DNA of 64,000 nt from Tardiphaga robiniae. Its GTDB lineage: Bacteria > Pseudomonadota > Alphaproteobacteria > Rhizobiales > Xanthobacteraceae. The position numbers were made by a program, and so were the translations under genes. This document shows positions 18,249 to 27,079 of this stretch, one piece after another. The notes beneath the pieces were generated by a model. The model saw only the letters and a list, made by a program, of their open reading frames with translations, did not search any database and was not told the origin of the DNA. The first letter of the stretch is position 1, and each line of letters opens with the position of its first letter. The DNA lies in assembly GCF_001618955.1 (NCBI RefSeq), contig NZ_LVYV01000012.1:62001-126000 (forward strand), in the 5' to 3' direction.

Positions 18249-18668
18249 TCAGTGATGGGCCGAAACGCTCTTGACGCACTCCGACAACAAATCACCTGAC
18301 GCAGAATGGCTGACGTCGCCCAGACTGACGATACCGACCATCCGTTTACTCTTGTTGATCACCGGTAGCCTGCGGACCCGCAGTTTCTCCATGTGATGCA
18401 TTGCCTTTGCGAGGTCATCGTCCTCCCGGCAACAATGGATACCTTCCGTCATCACATCCCGCGCCGTCGCGCGGCCGGCGTCGAAGCTGTTCCTCGCGAG
18501 CCCTTTGCAGACGATGTCGCGGTCGGTCACCATCCCGATCAGGCGGTCGTCCTCGCCAACCGGAACGCAGCCAATGTCATGGCCCCGCATCAATTTCGCG
18601 AGTTCGGTGACAGGGGTGTCGGGGCTGACCCAGTCGACACCTTTGTGCATCACCTCTTTGACTTTCAT
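18249..18668 (-). CDS. Two-CBS-domain protein
   Basis: A 139-residue protein made only of a tandem CBS pair: KVKEVMHKGVDWVSPDTPV to GMVTDRDIV, and ARDVMTEGIHCC to GIVSLGDVS. CBS pairs bind adenosyl ligands such as AMP, ATP or NAD and report energy or redox state. Stand-alone versions in rhizobia and relatives are often part of low-oxygen or stress regulons. The ATG at 18668 has a GGAGGTTCGTC ribosome site. Divergent from the AMP nucleosidase gene, which suits a shared link to adenylates, but that link is inference. Confidence 0.92.
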   Translation of the reverse strand: MKVKEVMHKGVDWVSPDTPVTELAKLMRGHDIGCVPVGEDDRLIGMVTDRDIVCKGLARNSFDAGRATARDVMTEGIHCCREDDDLAKAMHHMEKLRVRRLPVINKSKRMVGIVSLGDVSHSASGDLLSECVKSVSAHH

Positions 18669-18994
18669 GACGAACCTCCGTTCCTAGAGTTTAGCTGAAT
18701 TGATGCAATGCAGTACGTTTCGCCTCCCTCCATATCCTTAACTATACAATCAATTACGTGCGAGGTCGCAGAAGAAAACATCATTCCTGCGCGATCAGGC
18801 CGGACAAGCGCGTCCGCTGTTGCAAGCCACCTTCCTGAACAGCGCGCATTCGACGCAAGGCCCGGACCATTCACAGTTGCAAGTGGATTAATGGAACCCA
18901 AATAATCCAGGCGTGTCTCATTGGACAGGGAACGGTCCTATCCACTAGTTTGACAGGCGGCGGCGTTGCACACCTCCGGACGAGATCATCGGGA
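18669..18994. other. Divergent intergenic region between CBS and AMP nucleosidase genes
   Basis: About 326 bases with mixed composition. It must carry promoters for both flanking genes. Short ORFs on either strand show no family character, and I see no strong palindrome. Confidence 0.4.
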
Positions 18995-19795
18995 ATGAAA
19001 GAGAAAAAGGATATCGTAGAAAACTGGTTGCCGCGTTACACCGGCACGCCGCTTGCTGAGTTCGGAGAGTATGTTCTCCTGACCAACTTCGACAACTACG
19101 TCGAATGGTTCGCAACGGCGTATGGCAGTTTGGTAAAGGGCGCAGATCGACCGATGCCCAACGCGACTGCCGATGATATCACTCTGATTAACTTCGGCAT
19201 GGGAAGCCCGAATGCCGCAACCGTGATGGATCTGTTAAGCGCCATCGCGCCGAAAGCCGTATTGTTTCTCGGCAAATGCGGCGGGTTGAAACGCAAAAAT
19301 CAAATTGGCGATTTGATTCTACCGATTGCGGCCATTCGGGGCGAAGGCACCTCAAATGATTACTTGCCCCCGGAGGTTCCTGCGCTGCCAGCGTTCCAGT
19401 TGCAACGCGCGGTGTCGACCACGATCCGCGATCTCGGTCACGACTATTGGACCGGCACCGTGTACACGACCAATCGTCGTGTCTGGGAACATGATGATCG
19501 CTTCAGGGATATATTGCGTCGTACGCGGAGCATGGCGATCGATATGGAGACCGCAACAATCTTTGCTGCGGGATTTGCCAATCACATTTCGACTGGCGCG
19601 CTGCTTCTCGTGTCCGATCAGCCAATGATTCCCGAGGGCGTGAAGACCGAGGCGTCGGATCAGGAGGTGACCGCGAACTATGTCGAAAGGCATATCAGGA
19701 TCGGGGTCGAGGCCCTGAAGCTCGTGCGGCGCCGCGGCCGCAGCGTCAAGCATTTGCGTTTCGAAGACGATTTCGATGCAGGGCATGAGACGTAA
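18995..19795 (+). CDS. amn: AMP nucleosidase, short form
   Basis: Hydrolyses AMP to adenine and ribose-5-phosphate in the cytoplasm. At 266 residues this is the short type: only the phosphorylase-fold catalytic domain, without the N-terminal regulatory domain of E. coli Amn (about 480). The ATG at 18995 follows GGGA; an earlier in-frame GTG-type start at 18950 is less likely. Diagnostic parts are LLTNFDNYVEWFA, INFGMGSPNAATVMDLL, LFLGKCGGLK, GEGTSNDYLPPEVP and the nucleoside-binding MAIDMETATIFAAGF. It may serve adenylate balance under stress, together with the divergent CBS protein. Confidence 0.9.
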   Translation: MKEKKDIVENWLPRYTGTPLAEFGEYVLLTNFDNYVEWFATAYGSLVKGADRPMPNATADDITLINFGMGSPNAATVMDLLSAIAPKAVLFLGKCGGLKRKNQIGDLILPIAAIRGEGTSNDYLPPEVPALPAFQLQRAVSTTIRDLGHDYWTGTVYTTNRRVWEHDDRFRDILRRTRSMAIDMETATIFAAGFANHISTGALLLVSDQPMIPEGVKTEASDQEVTANYVERHIRIGVEALKLVRRRGRSVKHLRFEDDFDAGHET

Positions 19796-19908
19796 GATGC
19801 AGGGCATGAGACATAAAGAGGCGTCGCACCGCTGCAGCAACAGTCAAGCAGCGGCGCGATCTTCCTATTTGGGACCGCGACGGTCGCCGCGGATTGTCCG
19901 ACTAATCC

Positions 19909-20379
19909 TCAGTCATGCGCGCTAAAGCGCCCGTGTTGCGCGTCGGCCATCAGGCGCGCAAACTGCGCGTGACCCATATGAAGCAGCGTCTCGTGATCGC
20001 CAGCTTCCAGATAGACCTCCGGCTGCGCCTGGATGCTGTCGTCGACGATGATATCCAGCCCGTAGCATTTACCGACGGCAGGAACTGCACCGTGTGCGCA
20101 GTCGCGGAACAGCTGATGGATCTCGGTTTCATCGGCCATGTGGACATTGTCGCCGAGTGATGTCCTCAGGTCCGACAGGCGGAGGTGATGCGATGCGGGC
20201 AAGACGGCCAGTATATATTCGCCGTCACGCCGCAACACGATGCCCTTGGCGAGGCGATCGCCCGAGATATGACATGCCTCAGCCGTGCCAGAGGACGTCA
20301 TGCGGAGTTCGTGCGGGATCACCTCGTATTGGATGTTTTCAGCGGCCAGGTATTTTTGCAGGGTGGGAGCAATGGTCAT
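19909..20379 (-). CDS. YbaK/EbsC-type aminoacyl-tRNA deacylase domain protein
   Basis: A 156-residue stand-alone editing domain of the YbaK/ProX superfamily, expected to hydrolyse mischarged aminoacyl-tRNA. The ATG at 20379 has GGAGGT ten bases upstream; the longer frame starting at 20490 has no such support. Family features: YEVIPHELRMTSSGTAEACH, DRLAKGIVLRRDGEYILAVLPASH (the usual catalytic lysine region) and AVGKCYGLDIIVDD. The version often annotated beside CBS and stress proteins in this bacterial group is similar. Substrate amino acid unknown. Confidence 0.88.
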   Translation of the reverse strand: MTIAPTLQKYLAAENIQYEVIPHELRMTSSGTAEACHISGDRLAKGIVLRRDGEYILAVLPASHHLRLSDLRTSLGDNVHMADETEIHQLFRDCAHGAVPAVGKCYGLDIIVDDSIQAQPEVYLEAGDHETLLHMGHAQFARLMADAQHGRFSAHD

Positions 20380-20925
20380 GGCGTGACCTCCGGGGCAAAA
20401 TGCAAGCCATCCATCGTAAGGTCTTTGTCTGCAGACTCTCGCCGTGCGATGGGCGGCTGCGGGGTTATAGGCCCAGCATAGGCCTCCCATCCGACAGCTG
20501 CAATTCGTTATCGATGACCAACTCTCTCGCGAGATAATCAGAATGCCCGCGCCGTCGATGGTGATTGCGCGAGCGCCGCAATGGTTCTTCCCCCAAACGG
20601 GGGGCGCCGTCCATTCGAGTGCATGCGAGGATCGCGTGAGGTATTCAATCGAAATTATATATCTATTTCAAAAGCATAGGAGTTCGCAATTTTATTCTGA
20701 ATGGCATGCCATTTTCCAGAACGCACAGCATTCACAGACAGGCTGATCGATCACGATGTCGATCATGTGGTGGCGCGCATCTCGCAGCCGCTAATCCCAA
20801 TTGCTTGGTGTCACCACGGGTCAGCGCCGAAGTAAGTGGGGCGGGCAGCGTGTGCGGCCGGTTGGTTGCGAGGGCATGATCACCGGGCTAGCCTATGGGC
20901 AGGACAAGCCCAAAGGTGAGAGCAT
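20380..20925. other. 546-base gap with an AT-rich element, no gene seen
   Basis: The part near 20640-20720 is distinctly AT-rich. It holds the second copy of the 25-base element and a perfect 14-base palindrome, AATGGCATGCCATT (20700-20713). No convincing coding frame was found. The M20 gene's ribosome site (AAGGTGAG) ends the gap. Confidence 0.45.
20681..20713. repeat. Copy 2 of the 25-base intergenic element with an attached palindrome
   Basis: AGTTCGCAATTT through CTGAATGGC (20681-20705) matches the copy at 18007-18031 at 20 of 25 bases. It runs into the palindrome AATGGCATGCCATT. Both copies thus combine a conserved left part with an inverted repeat. Could be a regulator binding site; unverified. 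Confidence 0.4.
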
Positions 20926-22104
20926 ATGACCCCGCGCGAACGTCTCGACCAATTGCACCCGGAAATGACCGCATGGCGCAGGGATTTCCATGCGCATCCG
21001 GAGATTGGTTTCGAGGAGGAGCGCACCAGCGCGCTGGTGGCGGAAAGATTATCGGAGTGGGGTATCGAGGTGCATCGCGGCTTCGGCGGCACCGGTGTGG
21101 TGGGCGTGATCCGTGGCCGTCACCAGGCGGCCGGCAGCAACCGGGCTATCGGCTTGCGGGCCGATATGGACGCACTGCCGATGGATGAGGGCGACGGTGT
21201 CGAATATCGCTCGCAGAACCCCGGCCGCATGCATGCCTGCGGCCATGATGGCCACACCACCATGCTGCTCGGGGCGGCAAAGTATCTTGCCGAGACGCGC
21301 AATTTCGCCGGCACGGTGCATCTGATCTTTCAGCCGGCCGAGGAAGGGCTCGCCGGCGCCAAGGCGATGATGGACGACGGGTTGTTCGAGCGTTTCCCCT
21401 GCGATTCCATCTATGCGATCCACAACAGCCCGGACATGCCGCTCGGTACCGTTAAGGCGCTGACCGGCACGGCGCTGGCGGCTATCGATTATTTCAAGGT
21501 GACGCTGCGTGGCCGTTCGTCCCATGGCGCGCATCCGCATCAGGGTATCGATACGGTGGCCATGGTTGCGCAGGTGGTGAATGCGCTGAACGCGATTCCG
21601 TCGCGCCAGATCGATGCGTTGGAATCCGCCATCATCAGCATCGGCCAGATCCATGGTGGCACCTCGGATATCGTTTTGCCCGAGACAGTGGAATTGCGTG
21701 GCTCGGTGCGCACGCTGAAGCCCGAGGTGCGTGTGCGCGTCGAAGAATTGTTCATGCGCGCGGTGACGCTGACCGCACAGGCCTGCGGCGGCACGGCGGA
21801 GATCGAATATCGCCACGCCTATCCGGCCACGATCAACACGGCCGACGAAACGGTGCGCGCGGCAGAGGCCGCGGCGGCGGTGCCGGGCGTTACCGAGGTG
21901 CTGCGCGAAGGCAATCCAATTCTTGCCGGTGAAGATTTCGCGTTCATGCTCGAACGTAACCGTGGTGCCTATCTGATGTTCGGGCAGCGCGGCGCGGACA
22001 AAGGCGGCGTGCCCGTTCACAATCCCGGTTACGATTTCAACGACGATCTCCTGCCGATCGGCGCGAGCTATCTCGCCGGGCTGGTGGAGCAGGAGCTCGC
22101 ATAG
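20926..22104 (+). CDS. M20 family amidohydrolase (hippurate hydrolase / N-acyl amino acid hydrolase type)
   Basis: A 392-residue cytoplasmic metallo-amidohydrolase cleaving N-acyl amino acids or similar amides. Metal-binding motifs are HPEIGFEEERTS, GLRADMDALPM, MHACGHDGHTTMLLGAA and FQPAEEGLAGAKAM. A central dimerisation domain (about 185-300) starts at GRSSHGAHPHQGIDTV. The ATG at 20926 has AAGGTGAG eight bases upstream. It converges on the GntR regulator gene and lies near a TRAP transporter and DapA-like lyase, which may import or further process its substrate. Exact substrate unknown. Confidence 0.93.
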   Translation: MTPRERLDQLHPEMTAWRRDFHAHPEIGFEEERTSALVAERLSEWGIEVHRGFGGTGVVGVIRGRHQAAGSNRAIGLRADMDALPMDEGDGVEYRSQNPGRMHACGHDGHTTMLLGAAKYLAETRNFAGTVHLIFQPAEEGLAGAKAMMDDGLFERFPCDSIYAIHNSPDMPLGTVKALTGTALAAIDYFKVTLRGRSSHGAHPHQGIDTVAMVAQVVNALNAIPSRQIDALESAIISIGQIHGGTSDIVLPETVELRGSVRTLKPEVRVRVEELFMRAVTLTAQACGGTAEIEYRHAYPATINTADETVRAAEAAAAVPGVTEVLREGNPILAGEDFAFMLERNRGAYLMFGQRGADKGGVPVHNPGYDFNDDLLPIGASYLAGLVEQELA

Positions 22105-22134
22105 ACCGCAATCATCGCGATTTGAGCGGCGTGT

Positions 22135-22812
22135 CTACGCCGCGCCGCTCTTCGGAATGGTGCGGCCGATGACGCGCAGAAGATCGGCGCGGACCGATTC
22201 TATGTGACGTTCGAGAAAGCGGCAGGCGTCGTCGATCTTCTGGCTGCGGCACAGCGCGATGAGTTCGGCGTGTTCTTTCTCGGCGATGCCCATCGCGGTG
22301 GTGGTCGAGAGTTGCATGCGCGTGTAGCGATCGCTGGTTTGCAGCAGCGCCATCACGATCGACTGCGTGCGCGGCTGCCGCGCCCGGACATACATCGCCA
22401 TGTGGAAATCGGCGTTGAGCTGTCCCCATTCGCTGATATTGCCGGCGGCAATCGCCTTCTCGAAGCGGTGCTGGATGTCGTCGAGTGCAGCGAAGTCGTA
22501 GTCGACAAAATGTGGCGCGGACTGCGCCAGCATCCGTGGCTCGAGGATGACCCGGAGATCGAACACGTCGTTGATTTCGTCGAGCGAAAGTTCCGAAACG
22601 ATGGCGCCCTTTTGCGGGACGATCTTCACCAGCCCTTCGGCTTCAAGCTGGAACAGGGCTTCCCGCACCGGGATCCGGCTCACGCCATAGGACTCGCCCA
22701 GCGCGTCCTGGCGCAACTGCGCGCCGGCCGGGTGGGTGCCGTCGAGGATTGCCTGCCGGAGTTGATCCGCGATCATGGCCGACAGGGTGCGGTGCTTTAG
22801 CGGCGCGCTCAT
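22135..22812 (-). CDS. GntR family regulator, FadR/FCD subfamily
   Basis: A 225-residue repressor-type regulator. The winged HTH occupies about 10-75 (GAQLRQDALGESYGVSRIPV) and the all-helical FCD ligand domain about 85-215, with the metal/ligand residues likely in DLRVILEPRML, LNADFHMAMY and AEKEHAELIALC. Divergent from the TRAP operon starting at 22991, with a palindrome over a promoter between them. It probably represses the transporter and perhaps the M20 gene, with release by a carboxylic acid ligand. Confidence 0.93.
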   Translation of the reverse strand: MSAPLKHRTLSAMIADQLRQAILDGTHPAGAQLRQDALGESYGVSRIPVREALFQLEAEGLVKIVPQKGAIVSELSLDEINDVFDLRVILEPRMLAQSAPHFVDYDFAALDDIQHRFEKAIAAGNISEWGQLNADFHMAMYVRARQPRTQSIVMALLQTSDRYTRMQLSTTTAMGIAEKEHAELIALCRSQKIDDACRFLERHIESVRADLLRVIGRTIPKSGAA

Positions 22813-22922
22813 TGATTTATCGAGCCTTTTCTCCGGATTTCGCCCGGATTGATCTCAGATGTCATCCCGTCTTCGCTGCCGCACAAAAACTCCTCAAGGC
22901 GCGAATTTGTGCAAATCAGCGT

Positions 22923-22950
22923 TTGACAGAGAAATTGTATAAATTATACG
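22923..22950 (+). promoter_or_regulatory. Promoter of the TRAP operon with an overlapping GntR-type operator
   Basis: TTGACA at 22923-22928 and TATACG at 22945-22950 are spaced by 16 bases and fit a sigma-70-type promoter. The perfect 13-base palindrome GTATAAATTATAC (22937-22949) overlaps the -10 box. That resembles FadR-subfamily operators (TTGTATACAA-like), so the divergent GntR protein is the likely binder. Inferred from sequence. Confidence 0.5.
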
Positions 22951-22990
22951 ATCCAAAAATCATATCACAATCGTGACAGGGGGGCCGTTT

Positions 22991-23614
22991 ATGAGTGACC
23001 AGACGATATCGACGGCCCCAGCCATCGGGGTCCGCCGGGTCATCATGGCGGCTTCGTCCGGGCTACTGGCCTTCGAACGGCTCGCCCTGATGGGCCTGAT
23101 GTATCTGCTGACGGCGCTGATCCTGGTGAATGTCGTCACCCGCTATTCGCACTTCCCAATCTACTGGATCGACGAATCGGCGGTGTATTCGGTGGTCTGG
23201 CTGACCTTCATCGGCGCCTCCGCGATGACCCGTCTGCGGCTCGACTTTGCGGTCACCATGATGACCGAGCGTCTGTCGGCCAGAAGCCAGCAGATCTTCA
23301 AGATTACCGCCACGAGCACGGTGATCGTGTTCGGTGTCGGCCTGATCGTCACCTGCATGCTCTGGATGGATCCAATCGGCCTTGCGCAAGCAGGCTTCGA
23401 CGCGAAGAAGTTCGCGGGCCAGACCTTCAATTTCCTCTACACCGAACGTACCCAGACGCTGAACTGGCCGACCTGGGTGCTGTATCTGACACTGCCGATC
23501 TTCGCGGTGTCGATCACCATCCATGGCATTGCCAATCTGCTCGAGGACCTGGGTCTCGTCACCAAGGTGCCGCCGAAAGGCTTCCAGCTCTCCGAACTCG
23601 ACGGGGTGAACTGA
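22991..23614 (+). CDS. TRAP transporter small permease (DctQ family)
   Basis: A 207-residue four-helix membrane subunit of a tripartite ATP-independent periplasmic transporter. The ATG at 22991 has GGGGGG just upstream. The DctQ signature is WIDESAVYSVVWLTFIGASA in the second helix region, with conserved basic residues in AMTRLRLDFAVTMM. A long loop (about 130-165) precedes the fourth helix. The large permease starts one base after its stop. Confidence 0.92.
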   Translation: MSDQTISTAPAIGVRRVIMAASSGLLAFERLALMGLMYLLTALILVNVVTRYSHFPIYWIDESAVYSVVWLTFIGASAMTRLRLDFAVTMMTERLSARSQQIFKITATSTVIVFGVGLIVTCMLWMDPIGLAQAGFDAKKFAGQTFNFLYTERTQTLNWPTWVLYLTLPIFAVSITIHGIANLLEDLGLVTKVPPKGFQLSELDGVN

Positions 23615-23615
23615 T

Positions 23616-24881
23616 ATGATCACCTTCGCTGCATTCACGGTGATCATGCTGGTTGGCGTCCCGATCGGCCTCTGTCTCTGCCTCGCCGGCTTCGTCTACA
23701 TCATGGCGTCCGGCAATCCGGTGCTGTTCCAGTCCTATCCGCTGCAGCTGTTCGGCGGTGTCGACAGCTACGGTCTGATCGCGATTCCGCTGTTCATTCT
23801 GATCGGTGAGATCATGAATGGTGGCGGCATCACCAAGCGCATCGTCGATATGGCGATGGCCTTTGTCGGCTCGCTCAAGGGTGGACTGGCCTACGTCAAC
23901 ATTCTCGCCAACATGTTCATCTCCTCCATTCTCGGCTCGGCGACCGCGCAGGTCGCCATCATGGCGCAGATCATGGTCCCGGAGATGGAGAAGAAGGGCT
24001 ACGACAAGACCTTCGCTGCGGGCCTCACGGCCTATGGCGGCATGCTCGGGCCGATCATCCCGCCGTCGGTGATGTTCGTGGTCTACAGCGTGCTGGCGCA
24101 GGTGTCGGTCAGCGACATGCTGATCGCCGGCATCATTCCCGGTGTCATCCTCACCGTGATGTTCTGCGTTGTCATCGCGCTGATGGGCTACGTCTACAAC
24201 TATCCGCGCGCCGACTATCAGACGCCGCGCCAACGCGTCGCAACGATCCTGCGCACGTCTCCGACATTGCTGATTCCCATCGTCATCGTCGGCTCCATCC
24301 TCGGCGGTCTGGCGAACGCAACGGAATCGGCTGCCGTCGGCGCTGTCGCCGCTGCTGTTGTCGGTAAATACTGGACCAAGGAATTCGAGTGGTCGCAACT
24401 GCCGCAAATGATGCTGCGCTCGGGCATCTATTCGGCGATCGTGCTGTTTCTCGTTGCCGCTGCCGCCGTGTTTTCCTGGGTTCTGATCTTCGGCAAAGTG
24501 CCGCAGGAGACCGCAGCCTGGATCCAGACCGTTGCCAAGGATCCGATCAGCTTCATGCTGATCTGCAATGTCATCCTGCTGGTCATCGGCACGGTGATCG
24601 ACGGCGTGCCCGGCCTGATCATGACCGTGCCGATCCTGCTGCCGGTGGCGACCGAGATCTACCACATCGACCCGCGTCACTTCGGCGTAGTCGTCGTGAT
24701 CAATCTCGTGCTCGGATTGCTGTCGCCGCCGGTCGGACTCTGTTTCTTCGTCGCCGCCGCCGTCACAGGCGCCAAGCCCGGCAAGATGTTCATGGTGACG
24801 CTGCCGTTCTTCTTCATCTCCTGCATCCTGTTGGTGCTGCTCTCGCTCTATCCGTATCTGTCTCTCGCCCTCATCAAGTAA
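23616..24881 (+). CDS. TRAP transporter large permease (DctM family)
   Basis: A 421-residue membrane protein with about 12 helices that carries the sodium-coupled transport path. Family motifs include AIPLFILIGEIMNGGGI, AYVNILANMFISSILGSATA, GLTAYGGMLGPIIPPSVMFV and INLVLGLLSPPVGLCFFVAA. Length is typical. It is translated with the small permease (one base between them) and followed by the receptor gene 28 bases later. Confidence 0.95.
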   Translation: MITFAAFTVIMLVGVPIGLCLCLAGFVYIMASGNPVLFQSYPLQLFGGVDSYGLIAIPLFILIGEIMNGGGITKRIVDMAMAFVGSLKGGLAYVNILANMFISSILGSATAQVAIMAQIMVPEMEKKGYDKTFAAGLTAYGGMLGPIIPPSVMFVVYSVLAQVSVSDMLIAGIIPGVILTVMFCVVIALMGYVYNYPRADYQTPRQRVATILRTSPTLLIPIVIVGSILGGLANATESAAVGAVAAAVVGKYWTKEFEWSQLPQMMLRSGIYSAIVLFLVAAAAVFSWVLIFGKVPQETAAWIQTVAKDPISFMLICNVILLVIGTVIDGVPGLIMTVPILLPVATEIYHIDPRHFGVVVVINLVLGLLSPPVGLCFFVAAAVTGAKPGKMFMVTLPFFFISCILLVLLSLYPYLSLALIK

Positions 24882-24909
24882 GCCCCATACCCATCAAGGA
24901 GCCTCCGTC

Positions 24910-25893
24910 ATGACCATCTCACGTCGTCGCTTCCTCGCCGCATCGGCAGCTGCTTCGGTGTTTGCGCCGTCGCTCGCATTGGCGCAGGCCAAGGAGCTGC
25001 GTCTCGGCCTGATCACGCCGAACGGCCATTCCTGGAACAAGGCTGCGCTGAAGCTCGCCGATCAGCTCAAGGAAGAGACCAAGGGCCGTCTCACCATGAC
25101 GGTGTTTCACTCCGGCCAGCTCGGCAACGAAGCAGCGATGATGCAGCAGTTGCAGACCGGCGCGCTCGATATGGGCTTCATCCAGGCTGCCGAACTCGGT
25201 TCGCGCGTGCCGCATATCGCGGCGATCAACGCGCCCTATATCGTGCGCTCCACGCCAGCCGTGGCGAAATTCGTGCGTCATCCGGCGGCAGTCAAACTGT
25301 TCGACGTGCTTCCTGCGGAAACCGGCACCATTGGCCTCGGCTGGGGCATCACCGGCATGCGCGCGGTCTTCGCGGTCAAGGATCTCAACACGCTCGCTGA
25401 CATCAAGGGCATGAAGCTGCGTATCAATCCGACGCCGGTCTATCGCGACTTCTACTCATCGCTCGGCGCCGCACCGACGCCGATTCCGACGCCGCAGGTG
25501 TTCGACGCTATGTCGAACGGCCAGGTCGATGGTCTTGAAGCCGATCTGGAATTCTCCTGGAACCAGCGCTTCGACAAGGTGTCGAAGTCGATCCTGCAGA
25601 TGAATGCCGTCTTCATGCCGATGGCCGCGGTCGTGTCCGGCCGCGTCTGGCAGTCGCTGCCCGCCGCCGACAAGGAGCTGATCACCAAGGCGGTGAAGTC
25701 GACGCTCGATGCGCAGATCGACGAATTGGCTGCTGGCGAGCCGGCACTGATCGAGAATTTCAAGGGCACGTCGGTGCCGGTGCGTCAGGTGGCCGTCAAG
25801 GATACCGAAGCCGTCATCGCTGAATTCGACAAGATCTGGCTGCCCAAAGCGCCTGTGCTCGCCGAGCTGCGCAAGGTCGGCGCGACGATCTGA
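24910..25893 (+). CDS. TRAP transporter substrate-binding protein (DctP family)
   Basis: A 327-residue periplasmic receptor. The N-terminus has a Tat-like export signal (SRRRFLAASAAASV) ending near residue 25 (ALAQA). The mature protein shows DctP features: the conserved arginine for substrate carboxylate is probably in GMKLRINPTPVYRDF, followed by GAAPTPIPTPQVFDAMSNGQ and VDGLEADLEFSW. It completes a full TRAP system for a carboxylate. AAGGAGCC before the ATG is a good ribosome site. Confidence 0.94.
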   Translation: MTISRRRFLAASAAASVFAPSLALAQAKELRLGLITPNGHSWNKAALKLADQLKEETKGRLTMTVFHSGQLGNEAAMMQQLQTGALDMGFIQAAELGSRVPHIAAINAPYIVRSTPAVAKFVRHPAAVKLFDVLPAETGTIGLGWGITGMRAVFAVKDLNTLADIKGMKLRINPTPVYRDFYSSLGAAPTPIPTPQVFDAMSNGQVDGLEADLEFSWNQRFDKVSKSILQMNAVFMPMAAVVSGRVWQSLPAADKELITKAVKSTLDAQIDELAAGEPALIENFKGTSVPVRQVAVKDTEAVIAEFDKIWLPKAPVLAELRKVGATI

Positions 25894-25963
25894 TCCTCAA
25901 TTCCACCCCATCGTCCTCATCAACCGGCGCGCTATGCGCGCCGGCATCACACGGAGTTTTGCC

Positions 25964-26890
25964 ATGAGTCCCCGTATTTCCTGGGAAGGTGTCTTCCCGG
26001 CAGTCACTACCCAATTCCATGACGATCTGTCGCTCGACATCGACGCCACCGCGAAGGTCATGGACGGCCTGATCCGTGACGGTGTGTCCGGCCTGATCAT
26101 CTGCGGCTCGGTCGGCGAGAACACCTCGCTGGAGCGCAAGGAAAAGATCGCGATCATGGAAGCGGCCAAGTCGGTCGCGAAGGGCCGCGTGCCCGTGCTC
26201 TGCGGTATCGCCGAATTCACCACGGCCTTTGCCGTGGATACCGCCAAGGAAGCCGCGCGCGTCGGCATCGATGGCATCATGGTGATGCCCGCTTTGGTTT
26301 ATTCGTCCAAGCCCCACGAGACCGCCGCGCACTTCCGTTCGGTCGCCACGGCCACCGATCTGCCAGTCATGCTCTACAACAACCCGCCGATCTACAAGAA
26401 CGATGTCACCCCCGACATTCTCGCCACGCTGGCCGATGTCGACACGGTTGTCTGCTTCAAGGATTCGTCGGGCGATACACGCCGCTTCATCGACACGCGC
26501 AACATGGTCGGTGACCGCTTCGTGCTGTTCGCCGGCCTCGACGACGTGATCGTCGAGAGCGTGGCGATGGGCGCGGTCGGCTGGGTGTCGGGCATGTCCA
26601 ATGCGTTCCCGCGCGAGGGCGAGACGCTGTTCCGTCTGGCCAAGGCTGGCCGGCTCCAGGAGGCGATGGCGATCTATGAGTGGTTCATGCCGCTGCTGCA
26701 TCTCGATGCGCGCCCGGATCTCGTCCAGTGCATCAAGCTGTGTGAAAACATCATGGGCCGCGGTACCGCACTGACCCGGCCACCACGTCTGGCGCTGCTG
26801 CCGCATGAAAAAGCGGAAGTGGAGGGGATCATGACCAAGGCGCTGCGTCACCGTCCGATGCTGCCGGATGTCGGCCTCAAGGCAGCCTGA
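25964..26890 (+). CDS. DapA (dihydrodipicolinate synthase) superfamily lyase
   Basis: A 308-residue class I aldolase-type lyase or dehydratase of the NAL/DHDPS group. The ATG at 25964 has CGGAG 8 bases upstream; an upstream in-frame start at 25934 is weaker. Schiff-base lysine is in VVCFKDSSGD, the catalytic tyrosine in VMLYNNPP, and the pyruvate-binding loop in CGSVGENTSL. As the last gene of a TRAP operon it most likely degrades the imported sugar or amino acid derived acid, not lysine synthesis. Precise substrate not readable. Confidence 0.92.
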   Translation: MSPRISWEGVFPAVTTQFHDDLSLDIDATAKVMDGLIRDGVSGLIICGSVGENTSLERKEKIAIMEAAKSVAKGRVPVLCGIAEFTTAFAVDTAKEAARVGIDGIMVMPALVYSSKPHETAAHFRSVATATDLPVMLYNNPPIYKNDVTPDILATLADVDTVVCFKDSSGDTRRFIDTRNMVGDRFVLFAGLDDVIVESVAMGAVGWVSGMSNAFPREGETLFRLAKAGRLQEAMAIYEWFMPLLHLDARPDLVQCIKLCENIMGRGTALTRPPRLALLPHEKAEVEGIMTKALRHRPMLPDVGLKAA

Positions 26891-27001
26891 CGAGTCTTCG
26901 CTCTTCAAAACCCATCGGCGCGCCAGTCATGGCGCGCCGATGTCTTATGCGGTGACCTCTTCGCGTAGCTAGAGTCTAATCCGGCGAGGTTGAAGCGAAT
27001 G

Positions 27002-27050
27002 GCCATGCTCGTTCACCTCTCCCCGGTGGGGAGAGGTGAACGAGCATGGC
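27002..27050. terminator. 23-bp inverted repeat with 3-base loop
   Basis: Positions 27002-27024 pair perfectly with 27028-27050 around the loop GGT; the core is CCTCTCCCC/GGGGAGAGG. It lies after the DapA-like gene and before the small genes, so it can end transcription from both sides. The CTCTCCCC core also occurs in the repeat at 48938-49180, so it may be a repeat-family copy. Confidence 0.6.
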
Positions 27051-27079
27051 GACTCGAGTCCACGCATGCGGATAAGACT

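Noticed and set aside
23559-24680. 373-codon minus-strand frame opposite the TRAP large permease
   Set aside because: Arg/His/Asp-rich shadow typical of antisense to hydrophobic genes.
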